The notes beneath the pieces were generated by a model. That model made no database searches, was not told the DNA's origin, and saw nothing but the letters and a program-made list of their open reading frames with translations. Source: Gammaproteobacteria bacterium (GTDB lineage: Bacteria > Pseudomonadota > Gammaproteobacteria > DSM-16500). Taken from it: DNA of 64,000 nt. A program made the position numbers and the translations under genes. Where the stretch lies: positions 124,001-188,000 of the forward strand of contig JARLJO010000045.1 of NCBI GenBank assembly GCA_031291175.1, in the 5' to 3' direction. Positions 44,780 through 57,528 of this stretch are shown in pieces (position 1 is the stretch's first letter; each line of letters starts with the position of its first letter).

Positions 44780-47497
44780 ATGGCAAAAATCAAGATGCTA
44801 CCCGAAGTGAAAGCACTTCTTGATAAGTGGCAATTTGCTATGGCCACCCTAAAAGAGACTGAACTACCGCCCCTCACTCAAGAAACCGACTTAAAAGACT
44901 TCAATCAACCAGCAGGGCTTTTGCATCTTAAAGAAAACCCAGCACTTTATGAGCAAAATGCGGCACTGATTTTAGATTATATAGCAGCTTATATTCCTAA
45001 AACCCTTCAAGATATTATATTTCAATATGATGATGGCATCTGGGGCACCGGAAAACTTAGTTTAGCCCTTCATTCTCATTGCAAAAAATTTATCAATCCC
45101 ACCTATAACTATCTTGATTACGACTCCTGCGTTCCATTCATTTTATCTGAGAGAATTTATCGTAAAATGCAATGGATGGAATGGGTATTAATTAAAGCCT
45201 CAGAATTAATACAGCCAAGGGAATCTTCCGGCTTAAAAACATTTGCTGAAAAATATATTAAATCGCGATTATCTGCTACGACTGCCCGCCTGACAGAATA
45301 CGCGGCAAAGCACCAACTCAAAAGATTGACCATACAGGAACTCGAAGAAAATTTTGATGCAGAACAACGCGCAAAGGCTGCGGCAAAGCATCCCGCGGCC
45401 CCCAAAGAAGAAAAACATGATGACGAAATCAAAGCGCCTGTTGAGCAAAGCAGCTCCTCTTTTCCTGCCGAACCGCTTGTTTCACCTTTGCCGCCATCTA
45501 TGCCTATGGCAACAATCAGCATTCCCAGCGCTAATGTAAACCTGGCTCCACCTGTCTCCATTCCAGCGGTCGCTCCGTCTTCTTCAGTCCAATCCGCGTC
45601 GGATCAGGGGCCTCTTGAACAATCGTTGATTACCAGGGAACAACTCATAGCTGAGATTACAGCAACAAATCAAACCATTATTGAGCTAAGCCAGGCACTG
45701 GAAGAATGGGAGACCAACAATAAACCAAGCCCAGAGGCCACAACAATCGTAAATTATATACCATCGTGGCTCAGACCATATAAGGTACTTAGCGCTCTCA
45801 ATTCTTCTGTGAGCTGGTTGACTGGCAATCAAGCCGATAATGAGCCGGTCGAATCAGAGCAGCCGGTTGACGCTAATGGTTACAAACACCTTCTGGCATC
45901 TCTCCAGACTCATGAAAGAAAACTGGCCACACTGCAAAACGAGCTTGCCGTCCTGGAAATGGCAGAACACTTTGATAATGACGAAGAAGAAGGAGTACAT
46001 GAGCCATCTCCAGATAATAGCCTGGGAGGCGAACCTCCTGCTCTATCCCCTCTTGCCAGGGCCATGCCGCCGAACAACAACGAAAGTCCTGCACCAATCC
46101 CACCCACTTCTGACGTTGCTGAAGAAAGCAAAGAGGAAAATGACGAGGAACCCGCCTCACCTATAGCAAGCCTAGATGATCAGCAGGAACCCGAAGAAGA
46201 CAATGCGTCACTAATTCACTATAAACAACAATGCATTGACGAACTAAAAGCTTACCTTATACAGCTCCAAGACGAAGCTGAAGTAAACGACAATATTAAA
46301 AAAGACAAAGAGATAAATGGTAGAACCGCCTATCACTTAATGCTGATGCTAGAAGGTCATCACGTCGTCATGACGACAGCACAAATTGCCGCGCTCAAAA
46401 AAGGGCAATTAAAAACAATTTTAGAAAAATACGACGATAAGCTATTATTTCCACTGGATTTTATTGATCTCACCACAATGAAGCCCGGCAAAGCGAGAAT
46501 GGCGATGGCATTAGAACAATATATTATCGAACGCCACCAAAAAAGCATTCTGAGTCGAAAGTCCTATTATCACTTCTGGAGTAAATGGTTAGGTCATCCG
46601 GCTTTTGTTAAAACCATGGCAGCAAGCAAGCTGGTTCGTATGCTTAATGACGCTCCAACTGAAGAGCTGACAGATCAGGAAATTAGCGCCCTAAAAAGCG
46701 CCAAGCTAGGCAAAATCATTCAGTTTTATGAAAAACACATAGCCTTCTTACCTGTTATCGCTGAAGAAGAACCTGAAGCCCCCAAGCAATCCACTCCATT
46801 ACTCTTACAGGATGCCGATGACATGCAAGAAAGAAAATATGAAGATGCCCCGAATCCCGCAGCTCCCGCACCCATTGATTATAAAGCCAAGCTCATTGAA
46901 GAAATCGAAGCTTATCTTGCACTCATTCAAAATGAAATAGAAGGCCCCGAGCAAAATGAAGAATCCAAAGTCAATGGACTCGCCGCTTTCAATTTAATGC
47001 AAATATTACAAGGCCAAAAAATCGCCATGACCGCGGCACAGATTGCCGCCCTCAAAACAGGGCATTTAAAAGTTATTCTGCAGAAATACGAAGATAAACT
47101 TTTATTGCCACTGGAATTTATTAAACCTGCCAGCAGAACGCCAAGCAAAGAAAGAATGATTCAAGAATTAGAAAAATATATTATTGATCGTCACGAACAA
47201 AGCGCTACGGCGAAAACCCCTTATTATCACTTCTGGAGTAAATGGTCAGGTTATCCCGCAGCAGTGAAAACCTTGGCGGCAAGCAAAATGATTCACCTGC
47301 TAAAAGGCATCCGAAATGATGATAAAGACAACCCCATTCAGCTCACAGATGATGAAGTGGGTGCGCTAAGAGATTCTGATTTGGGAAAAATCGTTCGCTT
47401 TCATGAAAAACACATTCAGTTACCAAAAGAGTTCCTGCAAGCCGAACACCGAAAAATCATACATCAGAGCGCCATACACAAAAGAAAACCGGCTTAG
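44780..47497 (+). CDS. Unrecognised 905-aa protein with an internal duplication
   Basis: No family is recognised. The N-terminal 200 residues are helical. Linkers rich in Ser, Pro and Glu occupy about 210-280 and 400-475. Two copies of a roughly 210-aa domain follow at about 480-690 and 699-900. They share A-Y/F-x-LM, MTxAQIAALKxG, ILxKYxDKLLxPLxFI and YYHFWSKWxGxPAxVKTxAASK. The start at 44780 is chosen because GGAT lies 7 nt upstream; a TTG or ATG a few codons earlier has no ribosome site. It is inserted in the conserved infA-clpA interval, so it was probably acquired or expanded in this lineage. No signal peptide or membrane helix. Effector status is a guess. Confidence 0.75.
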   Translation: MAKIKMLPEVKALLDKWQFAMATLKETELPPLTQETDLKDFNQPAGLLHLKENPALYEQNAALILDYIAAYIPKTLQDIIFQYDDGIWGTGKLSLALHSHCKKFINPTYNYLDYDSCVPFILSERIYRKMQWMEWVLIKASELIQPRESSGLKTFAEKYIKSRLSATTARLTEYAAKHQLKRLTIQELEENFDAEQRAKAAAKHPAAPKEEKHDDEIKAPVEQSSSSFPAEPLVSPLPPSMPMATISIPSANVNLAPPVSIPAVAPSSSVQSASDQGPLEQSLITREQLIAEITATNQTIIELSQALEEWETNNKPSPEATTIVNYIPSWLRPYKVLSALNSSVSWLTGNQADNEPVESEQPVDANGYKHLLASLQTHERKLATLQNELAVLEMAEHFDNDEEEGVHEPSPDNSLGGEPPALSPLARAMPPNNNESPAPIPPTSDVAEESKEENDEEPASPIASLDDQQEPEEDNASLIHYKQQCIDELKAYLIQLQDEAEVNDNIKKDKEINGRTAYHLMLMLEGHHVVMTTAQIAALKKGQLKTILEKYDDKLLFPLDFIDLTTMKPGKARMAMALEQYIIERHQKSILSRKSYYHFWSKWLGHPAFVKTMAASKLVRMLNDAPTEELTDQEISALKSAKLGKIIQFYEKHIAFLPVIAEEEPEAPKQSTPLLLQDADDMQERKYEDAPNPAAPAPIDYKAKLIEEIEAYLALIQNEIEGPEQNEESKVNGLAAFNLMQILQGQKIAMTAAQIAALKTGHLKVILQKYEDKLLLPLEFIKPASRTPSKERMIQELEKYIIDRHEQSATAKTPYYHFWSKWSGYPAAVKTLAASKMIHLLKGIRNDDKDNPIQLTDDEVGALRDSDLGKIVRFHEKHIQLPKEFLQAEHRKIIHQSAIHKRKPA

Positions 47498-47703
47498 GAA
47501 GCCGTAATTGCTAATGCTTGGAAACTTTGCTAGTATCTTTCATTCACTAAAAAATAAGCTACTGAGCACAAAGATGTCAAACCTCACTCACATAGCAATT
47601 ACCTCGCAGACTACCACAGGCGTCAGCCTGTAGCCCTTATTGTTCACATAGCTCGACTCTAAAAAATAAATTCAAAAGCTTCATTTAAATGAGGAAATGC
47701 TTC

Positions 47704-48897
47704 ATGTTTCGCAAGATGCCTTTTATATTAGTCATGGTCATATTGGCTGTTTTAGCACTCAGTCCTTTTCTAACACTAGAAACAAAACAAGTTCTCTATG
47801 CGATCAGCTTAACTATTAAATCCAGCATCGTCTTGTTACTCCCCTTTATTATTTTTGGTCTTCTCTTTAAAACGATGATAGGCCTGGCACAACGCGCCAC
47901 CTCGATTATCGCTCTGATTTTGCTATGCGTTTGTTGCTCTAATACCGTTTCAACTTTTCTTAGCCATTATATGGGTATCTGGATTTATCATTTTGATTTA
48001 TCCATCATCCGTCCTCACGAAACCACTAGCCTCACCCCCGCCTGGACTTTTCAATTTCCAAAATTAATTGCCAATGATAAAGCGATGTTTGCCGGGATTA
48101 TTTTAGGGATTGTGTTAGGTAGCCTTAAATCGAAACTGGGACCCTTCCTGGCGCGACGTATCGATAGATTAGTTACCAAGGTATTAAATAGTTTTGCTTA
48201 TTTTATTCCCTTATTTGTTGCGGGGTTTGTGGTAAAGCTGCAGTTTGATGGCGTGATGCAAACCATCGTGAAAGATTATACGGTGATTTTTGCACTGATT
48301 GCGCTGGCACAATTCAGTTATATTCTAGTTTGTTATGCTTTATTAAATCGTCTGCAATTACGCAAAGCATTCCGCTGTGTTCGCAATATGTTGCCCGCTG
48401 CTATTGCAGGATTTAGCACTATGTCTAGCGCTGCAGTAATGCCTTTAACTATTGCTGGTACGGAAAGCAATGCTAAAAATAAAGATCTGGCAGGATCTGT
48501 TATTCCCGCCACAGTGAATATTCATTTAGTGGGAGATTGTTTTGCGATTCCTATCTTGGCATATGCCGTAATGAAAAGCTTCGGCATGCCTGAACCGACT
48601 TTAATGACTTACTTGGTGTTCGTGTTTTACTTTGTCATTGCCAAGTTTTCGGTAGCGGCTATTCCCGGTGGTGGGATCATTGTGATGCTGCCTATTCTTG
48701 AAAGCTGCTTGGGATTCACTGCTGAAATGTTATCGCTTATCACCGCACTTTATATTTTATTTGATCCGGTCATTACTTGCGCCAATGTATTGGGTAATGG
48801 TGCGTTTGCGCTTTTAATTGATAAACTGGCGCCCTCGCCTGTTAAGCAAAAAATAACGCTTAATGATCGTAGTTTTATTTCAGAAACAACCATCTGA
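47704..48897 (+). CDS. Dicarboxylate/amino acid:cation symporter (DAACS, GltP/SstT-like)
   Basis: A 397-aa membrane protein with about eight hydrophobic helices and two re-entrant segments. FSTMSSAAVMPLTIAGTE near residues 240-257 corresponds to the serine-rich hairpin of GltPh-type transporters. A second helical hairpin motif, FSVAAIPGGGIIVMLPIL, lies near 319-336. The family takes up glutamate, aspartate, serine/threonine or C4-dicarboxylates with Na+ or H+. The start at 47704 is set by GAGGAA 7 nt upstream; an ATG at 47689 is less likely. It is convergent with clpA and follows the 905-aa gene by about 200 bp. Which substrate is used cannot be decided. Confidence 0.85.
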   Translation: MFRKMPFILVMVILAVLALSPFLTLETKQVLYAISLTIKSSIVLLLPFIIFGLLFKTMIGLAQRATSIIALILLCVCCSNTVSTFLSHYMGIWIYHFDLSIIRPHETTSLTPAWTFQFPKLIANDKAMFAGIILGIVLGSLKSKLGPFLARRIDRLVTKVLNSFAYFIPLFVAGFVVKLQFDGVMQTIVKDYTVIFALIALAQFSYILVCYALLNRLQLRKAFRCVRNMLPAAIAGFSTMSSAAVMPLTIAGTESNAKNKDLAGSVIPATVNIHLVGDCFAIPILAYAVMKSFGMPEPTLMTYLVFVFYFVIAKFSVAAIPGGGIIVMLPILESCLGFTAEMLSLITALYILFDPVITCANVLGNGAFALLIDKLAPSPVKQKITLNDRSFISETTI

Positions 48898-48921
48898 ATA
48901 ACCGGAGTCCTGTCAATGATC

Positions 48922-49035
48922 ATATCATTACCCATAACTATTAAAACCATTGACTCATAACACAGAGAACTCCGAGTAGCACAAAAAGCCCCTACGTACC
49001 GTGGCTTGTCCACGGTACGTAGGGGTTTGGGAGCT
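48922..49035 (-). repeat. Family 3 repeat, copy 2
   Basis: Inverse-orientation match to 34029-34161, with a perfect 16-bp hairpin (48989-49004 with 49010-49025, CCCCTACGTACCGTGG arm) and a 5-nt loop. One terminal repeat (ATATCATTACCC) is intact; the other end has diverged. A short family 1 scrap, GGAGTCCTGTCA, lies just left at 48904-48915. Confidence 0.8.
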
Positions 49036-49060
49036 GGCACGTAGAGATTCAGCATTGTAG

Positions 49061-49091
49061 GTTGGGTTGAGCGCTTTTTGCGAAACCCAAC
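49061..49091. repeat. REP-like palindrome
   Basis: GTTGGGTT (49061-49068) pairs with AACCCAAC (49084-49091), with an inner GCGC/GCG pairing. The GGTTGGGTTGAGCGC form resembles extragenic palindromes common in proteobacteria. Confidence 0.55.
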
Positions 49092-49113
49092 ACTTCATTA
49101 AAACTGCTATAGT

Positions 49114-49144
49114 AAAAACCATCACGCCCCCTTAAAGGAGGCGT
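49114..49144 (-). terminator. Probable terminator of the clpS-clpA transcript
   Basis: ACGCCCCCTT (49124-49133) pairs with AAGGAGGCGT (49135-49144) with one mismatch. On the minus strand it is followed within 4 nt by a run of five Ts (49114-49118). It lies 43 bp after clpA. Confidence 0.5.
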
Positions 49145-49186
49145 TAGGCTTTTAGTTAAGCGCTGGGAATAAGCTAAAGAAGAGCT

Positions 49187-51472
49187 TTAATTTGGAACAT
49201 CATTTCCCACATATTCTTCGATGGCAAATTTAAGCTCGTCATCATGAACAGAAATCGTAACGTGCCCACCTTTGCTTAATTTACCGAAGAGCAATTCTTC
49301 CGCCAATGGTCGTTTGATTTTTTCTTGAATCAATCGTGACATTGGTCTTGCGCCCATTTTTGGATCGTATCCGTTCTTAGCCAACCATAGTCTTGCCTCT
49401 TCATCAATTTCGAGGATGACATGCTTAGCTTCGAGTTGCACTTCCAACTCCATTAAGAACTTCGATACAACACTCAATATGGTCTTTGTATCCAATGGCT
49501 TGAATTGGATAATCGCATCTAAACGATTACGAAATTCCGGTGAAAACACGCGATGCACAGCTGACAACACATCCGTTGCTGCATCGGCTTTCGTGAATCC
49601 AATCGAAACTTTGTCCAAGAGATCCGCACCCGCATTCGATGTCATAATCAAAATAGTGTGACGGAAATCGGTCTTGCGACCATTCGTATCGGTTAGAGAA
49701 CCATGATCCATGATTTGCAATAATAGGTTATACACATCCGGATGCGCCTTTTCGATTTCATCCAGCAACACCACAGAGTGAGGATGCTTATTAACAGCTT
49801 CTGTTAACAAACCACCTTCGTCATAACCCACATATCCCGGAGGCGCACCAATCAAGCGTGATACCGTATGACGTTCCATGTACTCAGACATATCAAAGCG
49901 AATGAGTTCAACCCCCATGGAAGTCGCAAGCTGTTTGGTAACTTCTGTTTTACCAACACCCGTAGGCCCGATAAAAAGGAATGAACCAATTGGCTTGTTC
50001 GGATCCCGCAACCCTGAACGCGACAATCTAACAGCGGATGTTAATGTCTCAATTGGCTCGTCTTGGCCATAAATCAACATTTTGAGATCGCGCGTTAAAT
50101 TCTTCAGTGTTTCCCTATCAGAAGATGAGACATTTCTTTCAGGGATACGGGCGACTTTTGCTACCACTTTTTCAATATCAGCGGTTTCAATGATTTTTTT
50201 ACGAGACGCTTCCGGCAGTAAATATTGATATGCGCCGACTTCATCGACCAAATCAATCGCCTTATCCGGTAAACGTCGATCTGAAATATAACGCGCGGCT
50301 AACTTGGCAGCAGCTTCTAATGATTCATCAGTGTATTTCACATTATGATGCATTTCGAAACGGCTACGTAAGCCCTTCAGAATTTCAAACGTTTGTTCTA
50401 CCGTAGGCTCTTTCACATCAATTTTTTGGAAACGTCTTGCTAACGCGTGATCTTTTTCAAAGACACCGCGGTATTCTTTGTAAGTTGTCGAACCAATACA
50501 AGTTAAGTCACCGGAAGCCAGCAACGGCTTAATGAGATTGGATACATCCATCAAACCACCCGATGCCGCACCTGCACCAATAATCGTGTGAATTTCGTCA
50601 ATGAACAGAATTGCACCCTTTTGTTCTTTCAATTGGTGTAATACTGCCTTCAGACGTTTTTCAAAGTCACCGCGATATTTTGTGCCAGCCAATAAGCTAC
50701 CAAGGTCGAGAGAATAAATCACACTCTCCGCTAAAATGCTTGGCACTTTTTGTTCGACAATAAATCGCGCCAGACCTTCAGCGATCGCTGTTTTACCAAC
50801 GCCCGCTTCACCGACTAACAGTGGGTTATTTTTACGACGACGACATAAAATTTGAATAGTACGTTCGATCTCTTCTTCTCGACCAATTAAAGGGTCGATC
50901 AAACCGAGTTTCGCGCGTGAATTAAGATTCATGGTGAACTGGTCTAAGGGACTTGCGCCACCTTCTTCTTGCATCCCTTCATTTTCTTCCATGTAATGAC
51001 CAAGCTGCTCACCTTCTTGTCCACGGGAAGCTAATCTTGGTTTTGTTGTACCATGAGAAATATAGTTGATTACATCCAGACGGCTCACATTTTCCTGGCG
51101 GATCAAGTAAACACTTTGGCTTTCTTGTTCACTGAAAATCGCCGCTAAAACATTCGCGCCGGTGACTTCTGTTTTACCTGAGGATTGAACATGAAACACA
51201 GCGCGTTGTAACACGCGTTGGAAACCCAACGTGGGCTGAGTATCTCGATCATGCACATGTGCAGGAATAACTGGTGTTGTGCGATCGATAAATTCGACCA
51301 GGTTATTGCGCAAACGATTGACGTTAGCGCCACAGGCTTTTAGAACCTCAAGAGCTGAGGAATTTTCTAAAAGGGCGATTAGCAAGTGTTCGACAGTGAC
51401 GAACTCGTGTCGCTTAGCACGTGCTTCTTTGAATGCTAAGTTCAACGTGTACTCAAGCTCTTTGTCCAGCAT
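49187..51472 (-). CDS. clpA: ATP-dependent Clp protease ATP-binding subunit ClpA
   Basis: ClpA unfolds substrates and feeds them to ClpP. The 761-aa protein has the N domain (about 1-145, [19 protein letters not shown]) and two AAA+ modules. The first has Walker [15 protein letters not shown] near 214-227 and the second [14 protein letters not shown] near 495-508. An [18 protein letters not shown] Walker B and [19 protein letters not shown] pore-region motif are visible, and the IGF/L loop contacting ClpP corresponds to the VSIGFTKAD region near 620. It follows clpS by 28 bp. Length matches E. coli (758 aa). Confidence 0.97.
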   Translation of the reverse strand: MLDKELEYTLNLAFKEARAKRHEFVTVEHLLIALLENSSALEVLKACGANVNRLRNNLVEFIDRTTPVIPAHVHDRDTQPTLGFQRVLQRAVFHVQSSGKTEVTGANVLAAIFSEQESQSVYLIRQENVSRLDVINYISHGTTKPRLASRGQEGEQLGHYMEENEGMQEEGGASPLDQFTMNLNSRAKLGLIDPLIGREEEIERTIQILCRRRKNNPLLVGEAGVGKTAIAEGLARFIVEQKVPSILAESVIYSLDLGSLLAGTKYRGDFEKRLKAVLHQLKEQKGAILFIDEIHTIIGAGAASGGLMDVSNLIKPLLASGDLTCIGSTTYKEYRGVFEKDHALARRFQKIDVKEPTVEQTFEILKGLRSRFEMHHNVKYTDESLEAAAKLAARYISDRRLPDKAIDLVDEVGAYQYLLPEASRKKIIETADIEKVVAKVARIPERNVSSSDRETLKNLTRDLKMLIYGQDEPIETLTSAVRLSRSGLRDPNKPIGSFLFIGPTGVGKTEVTKQLATSMGVELIRFDMSEYMERHTVSRLIGAPPGYVGYDEGGLLTEAVNKHPHSVVLLDEIEKAHPDVYNLLLQIMDHGSLTDTNGRKTDFRHTILIMTSNAGADLLDKVSIGFTKADAATDVLSAVHRVFSPEFRNRLDAIIQFKPLDTKTILSVVSKFLMELEVQLEAKHVILEIDEEARLWLAKNGYDPKMGARPMSRLIQEKIKRPLAEELLFGKLSKGGHVTISVHDDELKFAIEEYVGNDVPN

Positions 51473-51500
51473 GGCACACCTCCAAACGCTTTTTTTTAGA

Positions 51501-51827
51501 TTACGTCGCCTCTATGCTGCACAACAGAGGGTGTTCGTGCCTCCTTGCATAATCTATCACTTGATCCGCTTTTGTTTCCGCTATATCTTTTGTAAAAATG
51601 CCACAAACCGCTTTGCCTGTCATGTGAACCTGGTACATCAAGCTGGTAGCTCTTGCACTTTCCATATTAAAAAATAACTTCAGTGCCGTTACTACAAACT
51701 CCATGGGTGTATAGTCATCGTTATGCATTACCACCTGATACATAGAAGGTTCTTTAATCTGTTGCTTTTCTTCTTGTACCCAAATATCGGTTAAATGACT
51801 GATACGCTCTTCTACTCTGTTTTCCAT
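51501..51827 (-). CDS. clpS: ClpS, ClpA adaptor of the N-end rule pathway
   Basis: ClpS delivers proteins with destabilising N-terminal residues to ClpAP. The 108-aa protein has the binding-pocket motif [15 protein letters not shown] at about residues 28-42 and a [19 protein letters not shown] segment near 71-89. It has a flexible N-terminus of about 25 residues rich in Glu and Lys, which in E. coli engages ClpA. Located immediately before clpA on the same strand, the universal arrangement. Confidence 0.96.
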   Translation of the reverse strand: MENRVEERISHLTDIWVQEEKQQIKEPSMYQVVMHNDDYTPMEFVVTALKLFFNMESARATSLMYQVHMTGKAVCGIFTKDIAETKADQVIDYARRHEHPLLCSIEAT

Positions 51828-52060
51828 ACTTGTTACCTTAACTTATAGTCGATGCCGATGACTTTTTCCTTATGTTTTGAAAAAAATAGTGATATTTCTC
51901 AAAAACGTGAAAAAGGCGCTATACTTAATGAACTACGGGTTTTACCTTAATCTCAATGTGCGCAATATTTTATCACACCTTTCCTGAGAATAAAAACCCC
52001 GATTCACAAATAAGCACCCCCCATAACTCATATGTTAAACCTACCCAAGACCAATTAGCA

Positions 52061-53329
52061 CTACTTATTTCTGGTCATATGACCAATTACTGCCTCTCCA
52101 AATGCGGAGCAGCTTAATAATTGTGCATCATTTAGCAATCTCGCAAAATCATAAGTGACAGTTTTTGCTAAAATCGCGCCTTCGACCCCTTGGATGATGA
52201 AATCAGCCGCCTCAATCCAGCCCATATTTCGTAACATCATCTCTGCTGAAAGAATGAGCGACCCAGGGTTAACCTTATCTTGACCGGCATATTTGGGTGC
52301 TGTGCCGTGAGTTGCTTCAAACATGGCCACACCGTCGCCTATATTGGCGCCTGGGGCAATCCCGATACCCCCTACCTGAGCTGCCAGAGCATCTGAGATA
52401 TAGTCTCCATTAAGGTTCAAAGTCGCTATAACGCTATATTCAGCAGGACGAATTAAAATTTGCTGTAAAAAAGCATCCGCGATGACATCTTTGATAATAA
52501 TTTCTTTTCCTGTTTTAGGGTTTTTAATGACTTGCCATGGGCCATTGTCTAGCGGGGTGGCGCCAAACTCCTTACGAGCAACTTCATATCCCCAATCTCT
52601 AAAGGCACCTTCTGTGAACTTCATGATATTGCCTTTATGAACCAAGGTGACGGAATCTTTATCATTGGCGATGGCGTATTGAATAGCACTTTTGACCAAT
52701 CGGGATGTGCCTTCTTGTGAGACGGGCTTAATACCAATACCGCAATGTTCTGGGAAACGGATTTTTTTGACATTCATCTCAGTTTGTAAAAAATGAATGA
52801 TTTTTTTGGCCTCGGCACTGTCTGCCGCCCACTCGATTCCCGCATAAATGTCTTCAGAGTTTTCGCGGAATATCACCATGTTGGTGAGCCAAGGTTCTTT
52901 TACAGGGCTTGGGGTCCCTTTAAAATAACGCACGGGACGCAAACAAATATACAAATCCAATTCCTGACGAAGCGTCACATTTAACGAGCGTATGCCGCCA
53001 CCGACCGGTGTCGTGAGAGGACCTTTGATTGACACAACAAATTCTTTGACGGCTTCTAATGTTTCTTTTGGCAACCAAGTGTCTTTATCATAAACATGGG
53101 TAGCTTTTTCACCGGCATACACTTCCATCCATTGAATTTCGCGTTTGCTGTCATAGGCTTTTTTAACAGCGGCATCCACCACTCGTCGCATCACTGGCGT
53201 AATATCAATGCCTGTACCATCGCCTTCGATAAAAGGAATAATGGGCATGTCTGGCACATTTAGGGTGAAATCCTTGTTAACTGTTATTTTTTGGCCTTTC
53301 GCTGGAATTGATATATGCTGATACGTCAT
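52061..53329 (-). CDS. icd: NADP-dependent isocitrate dehydrogenase Icd
   Basis: Icd oxidatively decarboxylates isocitrate to 2-oxoglutarate in the TCA cycle. The 422-aa protein has the substrate-binding [20 protein letters not shown] near 105-124, whose Ser is the AceK phosphorylation site in E. coli, [18 protein letters not shown] near 142-159 and the NADP-binding [12 protein letters not shown] near 342-353. The start at 53329 is chosen because AGGGAG lies 6 nt upstream. The isocitrate lyase-malate synthase bypass and AceK are not in this window, so regulation by phosphorylation is open. It lies upstream of clpS on the same strand, 233 bp away. Confidence 0.97.
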   Translation of the reverse strand: MTYQHISIPAKGQKITVNKDFTLNVPDMPIIPFIEGDGTGIDITPVMRRVVDAAVKKAYDSKREIQWMEVYAGEKATHVYDKDTWLPKETLEAVKEFVVSIKGPLTTPVGGGIRSLNVTLRQELDLYICLRPVRYFKGTPSPVKEPWLTNMVIFRENSEDIYAGIEWAADSAEAKKIIHFLQTEMNVKKIRFPEHCGIGIKPVSQEGTSRLVKSAIQYAIANDKDSVTLVHKGNIMKFTEGAFRDWGYEVARKEFGATPLDNGPWQVIKNPKTGKEIIIKDVIADAFLQQILIRPAEYSVIATLNLNGDYISDALAAQVGGIGIAPGANIGDGVAMFEATHGTAPKYAGQDKVNPGSLILSAEMMLRNMGWIEAADFIIQGVEGAILAKTVTYDFARLLNDAQLLSCSAFGEAVIGHMTRNK

Positions 53330-53432
53330 GAAAAACTCCCTCTCCACAAAGAATACAATGCAAAAACGCTATAGTAGCAATCGCCGATTTCACTCACAAC
53401 CTATAATAAATTTCTTTATTTGAATGGAAATT

Positions 53433-53461
53433 TTTACAGAAAAAATCTTGGGTGCTATACT
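53433..53461 (+). promoter_or_regulatory. Promoter of the beta-barrel gene at 53492
   Basis: TTTACA (53433-53438), 17-bp spacer, and TATACT (53456-53461) with an upstream TG-C extension. The ATG follows 30 nt later. Confidence 0.75.
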
Positions 53462-53491
53462 GCTACGCATTGTCAATCTGGAGCATGGTGC

Positions 53492-54154
53492 ATGAAAAGG
53501 ATTTACCTGAGCGTTGCTGCGATTTCACTTTTCGCGTTTTCAAGTCATGCCCTGGCCGTGGACTGCTTGCCTTATATTGGGGGCGGACTTGGTGTTGGCA
53601 GAATCAATACACCCAATAAAAATGTTTTCAATGTCAGTGAAGATCCAGCAGGAACGGCAAGCCATACACAACAAGGGCTCAGCGGTAGAGTGTTTGCGGG
53701 GATGAATTTCATTCCGTATTTTGGAATGGAAATTGGTTATACGCGTTATGCGCGCTCTTATTATAATGCGACCTTGCCAGAATTCAGTGAGAATTCTTCT
53801 CTGGCTTACTATGTGCATAGTTATGATGTCGTGGCTAAAGGGTATCTTCCTCTGGCGAGATCCGGTTTTACGGTTTATATCTTAGGTGGTGCGTCACGTG
53901 TGGCTGAGACCATTAAATTTCATGATGAAGGGATTCCGTTAAACGGACAAATTGCGCAGGCTGGTGATGGATCTAATCATGTTTATAAGACGATGCCTAT
54001 TTATGGGGCGGGGATGATGTATGACTTTGGGTATAATTTTTCTGCTAATGTGGAATTCACTCAAGTGCATTCGGCGGGGAATATTTCTTCGGATTCCGAT
54101 GCAGTGCCTAATTTAAATCTGGCAACGTTGAATTTGGCTTATCATTTTGGTTGA
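53492..54154 (+). CDS. Outer-membrane beta-barrel protein
   Basis: A 220-aa protein with a signal peptide (about residues 1-23, SHALA-VD) and amphipathic strands through its length: PYIGGGLGVGRINT, GRVFAGMNFIPYFGMEIGYT, GFTVYILGGASRV, GAGMMYDFGYNFSANVEFTQ. It ends LNLAYHFG with an aromatic residue next to last. The layout (about 8 strands, no extra domain) is like the protein at 9699, so both may belong to one expanded family. The start at 53492 is supported by GGAG 8 nt upstream and by the signal peptide; an in-frame ATG upstream would add 24 unrelated residues. It is inserted between icd and mnmA. Confidence 0.85.
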   Translation: MKRIYLSVAAISLFAFSSHALAVDCLPYIGGGLGVGRINTPNKNVFNVSEDPAGTASHTQQGLSGRVFAGMNFIPYFGMEIGYTRYARSYYNATLPEFSENSSLAYYVHSYDVVAKGYLPLARSGFTVYILGGASRVAETIKFHDEGIPLNGQIAQAGDGSNHVYKTMPIYGAGMMYDFGYNFSANVEFTQVHSAGNISSDSDAVPNLNLATLNLAYHFG

Positions 54155-54197
54155 ACCTACTGATAACACAGCTAAAAGTTTCTTTTTTAAGCAGCAG

Positions 54198-54240
54198 CGA
54201 AAGCGCTCCCAACATTGTGCTTTCGAACACTCTCTCTTTT
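54198..54240 (+). terminator. Possible terminator after the beta-barrel gene
   Basis: CGAAAGC (54198-54204) pairs with GCTTTCG (54219-54225) around a 14-nt loop and is followed by CTCTCTCTTTT. The loop is long and the T-run interrupted, so the call is weak. Confidence 0.3.
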
Positions 54241-54283
54241 TCTTATCCGCAGCGTAGTCATAGTCCATTTTCTGAATTGTTTA

Positions 54284-54292
54284 TGGTATGAT
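54284..54292 (+). promoter_or_regulatory. Extended -10 promoter of mnmA
   Basis: TG-G-TATGAT at 54284-54292 lies 29 nt before the ATG at 54321. Transcription from here would start downstream of the upstream in-frame ATG at 54288, which supports the later start. Confidence 0.45.
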
Positions 54293-54320
54293 TGCCTGCT
54301 TTAAAATCACAGTCAGTATC

Positions 54321-55433
54321 ATGAATATCACTTCTCCTAAACACATTATCGTTGGCATGTCCGGCGGCGTCGATTCCTCGGTGGCGGCCTTGTTATTAAA
54401 AGAACAAGGACATCATGTCGAAGGTATCTTCATGAAAAATTGGGAAGAAGATGATACTGATACGTTTTGCCCCTCCAGTGTGGACATGGCCGATGCTCAA
54501 GCCGTTTGTGACAAATTACAAATTGAGCTCAGCCGGGTGAATTTTGCTGCCGAATACTGGGAAACTGTATTCAGCCATTTTTTAACCGAATATCGTGCAG
54601 GCCGCACCCCAAATCCCGACATTCTCTGTAATAAAGAAATCAAATTTAAAGCCTTTCTTCAGTACGCCAAATTGCGTGGAGCAGATTATATTGCCACCGG
54701 GCATTATACACGCATAGGTCAAGACAATGGCCAATTTCAATTATTGAAAGGCCTGGATCCACAGAAAGATCAAAGCTATTTTTTATATACTTTAATGCAA
54801 GAGCAGCTATCGCAAAGCCTGTTCCCTATCGGTCATATCAATAAAGATGAAGTGCGAATAATTGCAGAAAAAGCCGGCTTTATTAATCATAAGAAAAAAG
54901 ATAGCACAGGCATTTGCTTTATTGGCGAGCGCAAATTTAAAACTTTTTTAAGTGAATATTTACCCGCTCAACCTGGTGAAATTGAAAATGTCGACGGCCA
55001 AAAGATTGGTACGCACGATGGATTGATGTTTTATACTATGGGTCAACGCCAGGGATTAAAAATTGGCGGCCTCAAAGATTCCCCCGAAGCACCTTGGTAT
55101 GTTGCGGGCAAAGATGCGACGAAGAACACGCTTATTGTGGCGCAAGGACACGATCACCCTTCTCTTTTTGCCAAGAGCCTCGTTGCTAAACAAGTGCATT
55201 GGATTAACGGTCTTCCCACACAGTTTCCCATGAAAATGACGGCAAAAACCCGCTATCGCCAGGCAGATCAAGCGTGTATCATCACTAAAATGGATACGGA
55301 TAATAGCGAGAATGGCTGCTACCAAATTGTTTTTGACGAACCACAGCGTGCCATTACCCCCGGGCAATCCGTCGTCTTTTATCAAGGTGACACCTGTCTT
55401 GGCGGCGGTATTATAGTAGAAGCTGAGAAATAG
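54321..55433 (+). CDS. mnmA: tRNA-specific 2-thiouridylase MnmA
   Basis: MnmA adds sulfur to U34 of Lys, Glu and Gln tRNAs. The 370-aa protein has the PP-loop [15 protein letters not shown] near residues 12-26, the Asp-Ile-Leu-Cys-Asn motif with the first catalytic Cys near 101, and the second catalytic Cys in [10 protein letters not shown] near 195-204. The C-terminal PUA-like domain is complete. The start at 54321 gives the usual MnmA N-terminus; an ATG 33 nt earlier overlaps the promoter. It is first in the run mnmA-hflD-purB, an order known in gammaproteobacteria. Confidence 0.96.
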   Translation: MNITSPKHIIVGMSGGVDSSVAALLLKEQGHHVEGIFMKNWEEDDTDTFCPSSVDMADAQAVCDKLQIELSRVNFAAEYWETVFSHFLTEYRAGRTPNPDILCNKEIKFKAFLQYAKLRGADYIATGHYTRIGQDNGQFQLLKGLDPQKDQSYFLYTLMQEQLSQSLFPIGHINKDEVRIIAEKAGFINHKKKDSTGICFIGERKFKTFLSEYLPAQPGEIENVDGQKIGTHDGLMFYTMGQRQGLKIGGLKDSPEAPWYVAGKDATKNTLIVAQGHDHPSLFAKSLVAKQVHWINGLPTQFPMKMTAKTRYRQADQACIITKMDTDNSENGCYQIVFDEPQRAITPGQSVVFYQGDTCLGGGIIVEAEK

Positions 55434-55473
55434 CAAAAAAGAGACGCATCCTACTACCAAGTGGAGTAAGAGA

Positions 55474-57491
<2,018 letters not shown>

Positions 57492-57528
57492 TTAAAAATC
57501 AAATCAGCAATAGGGATATTGAAATATT

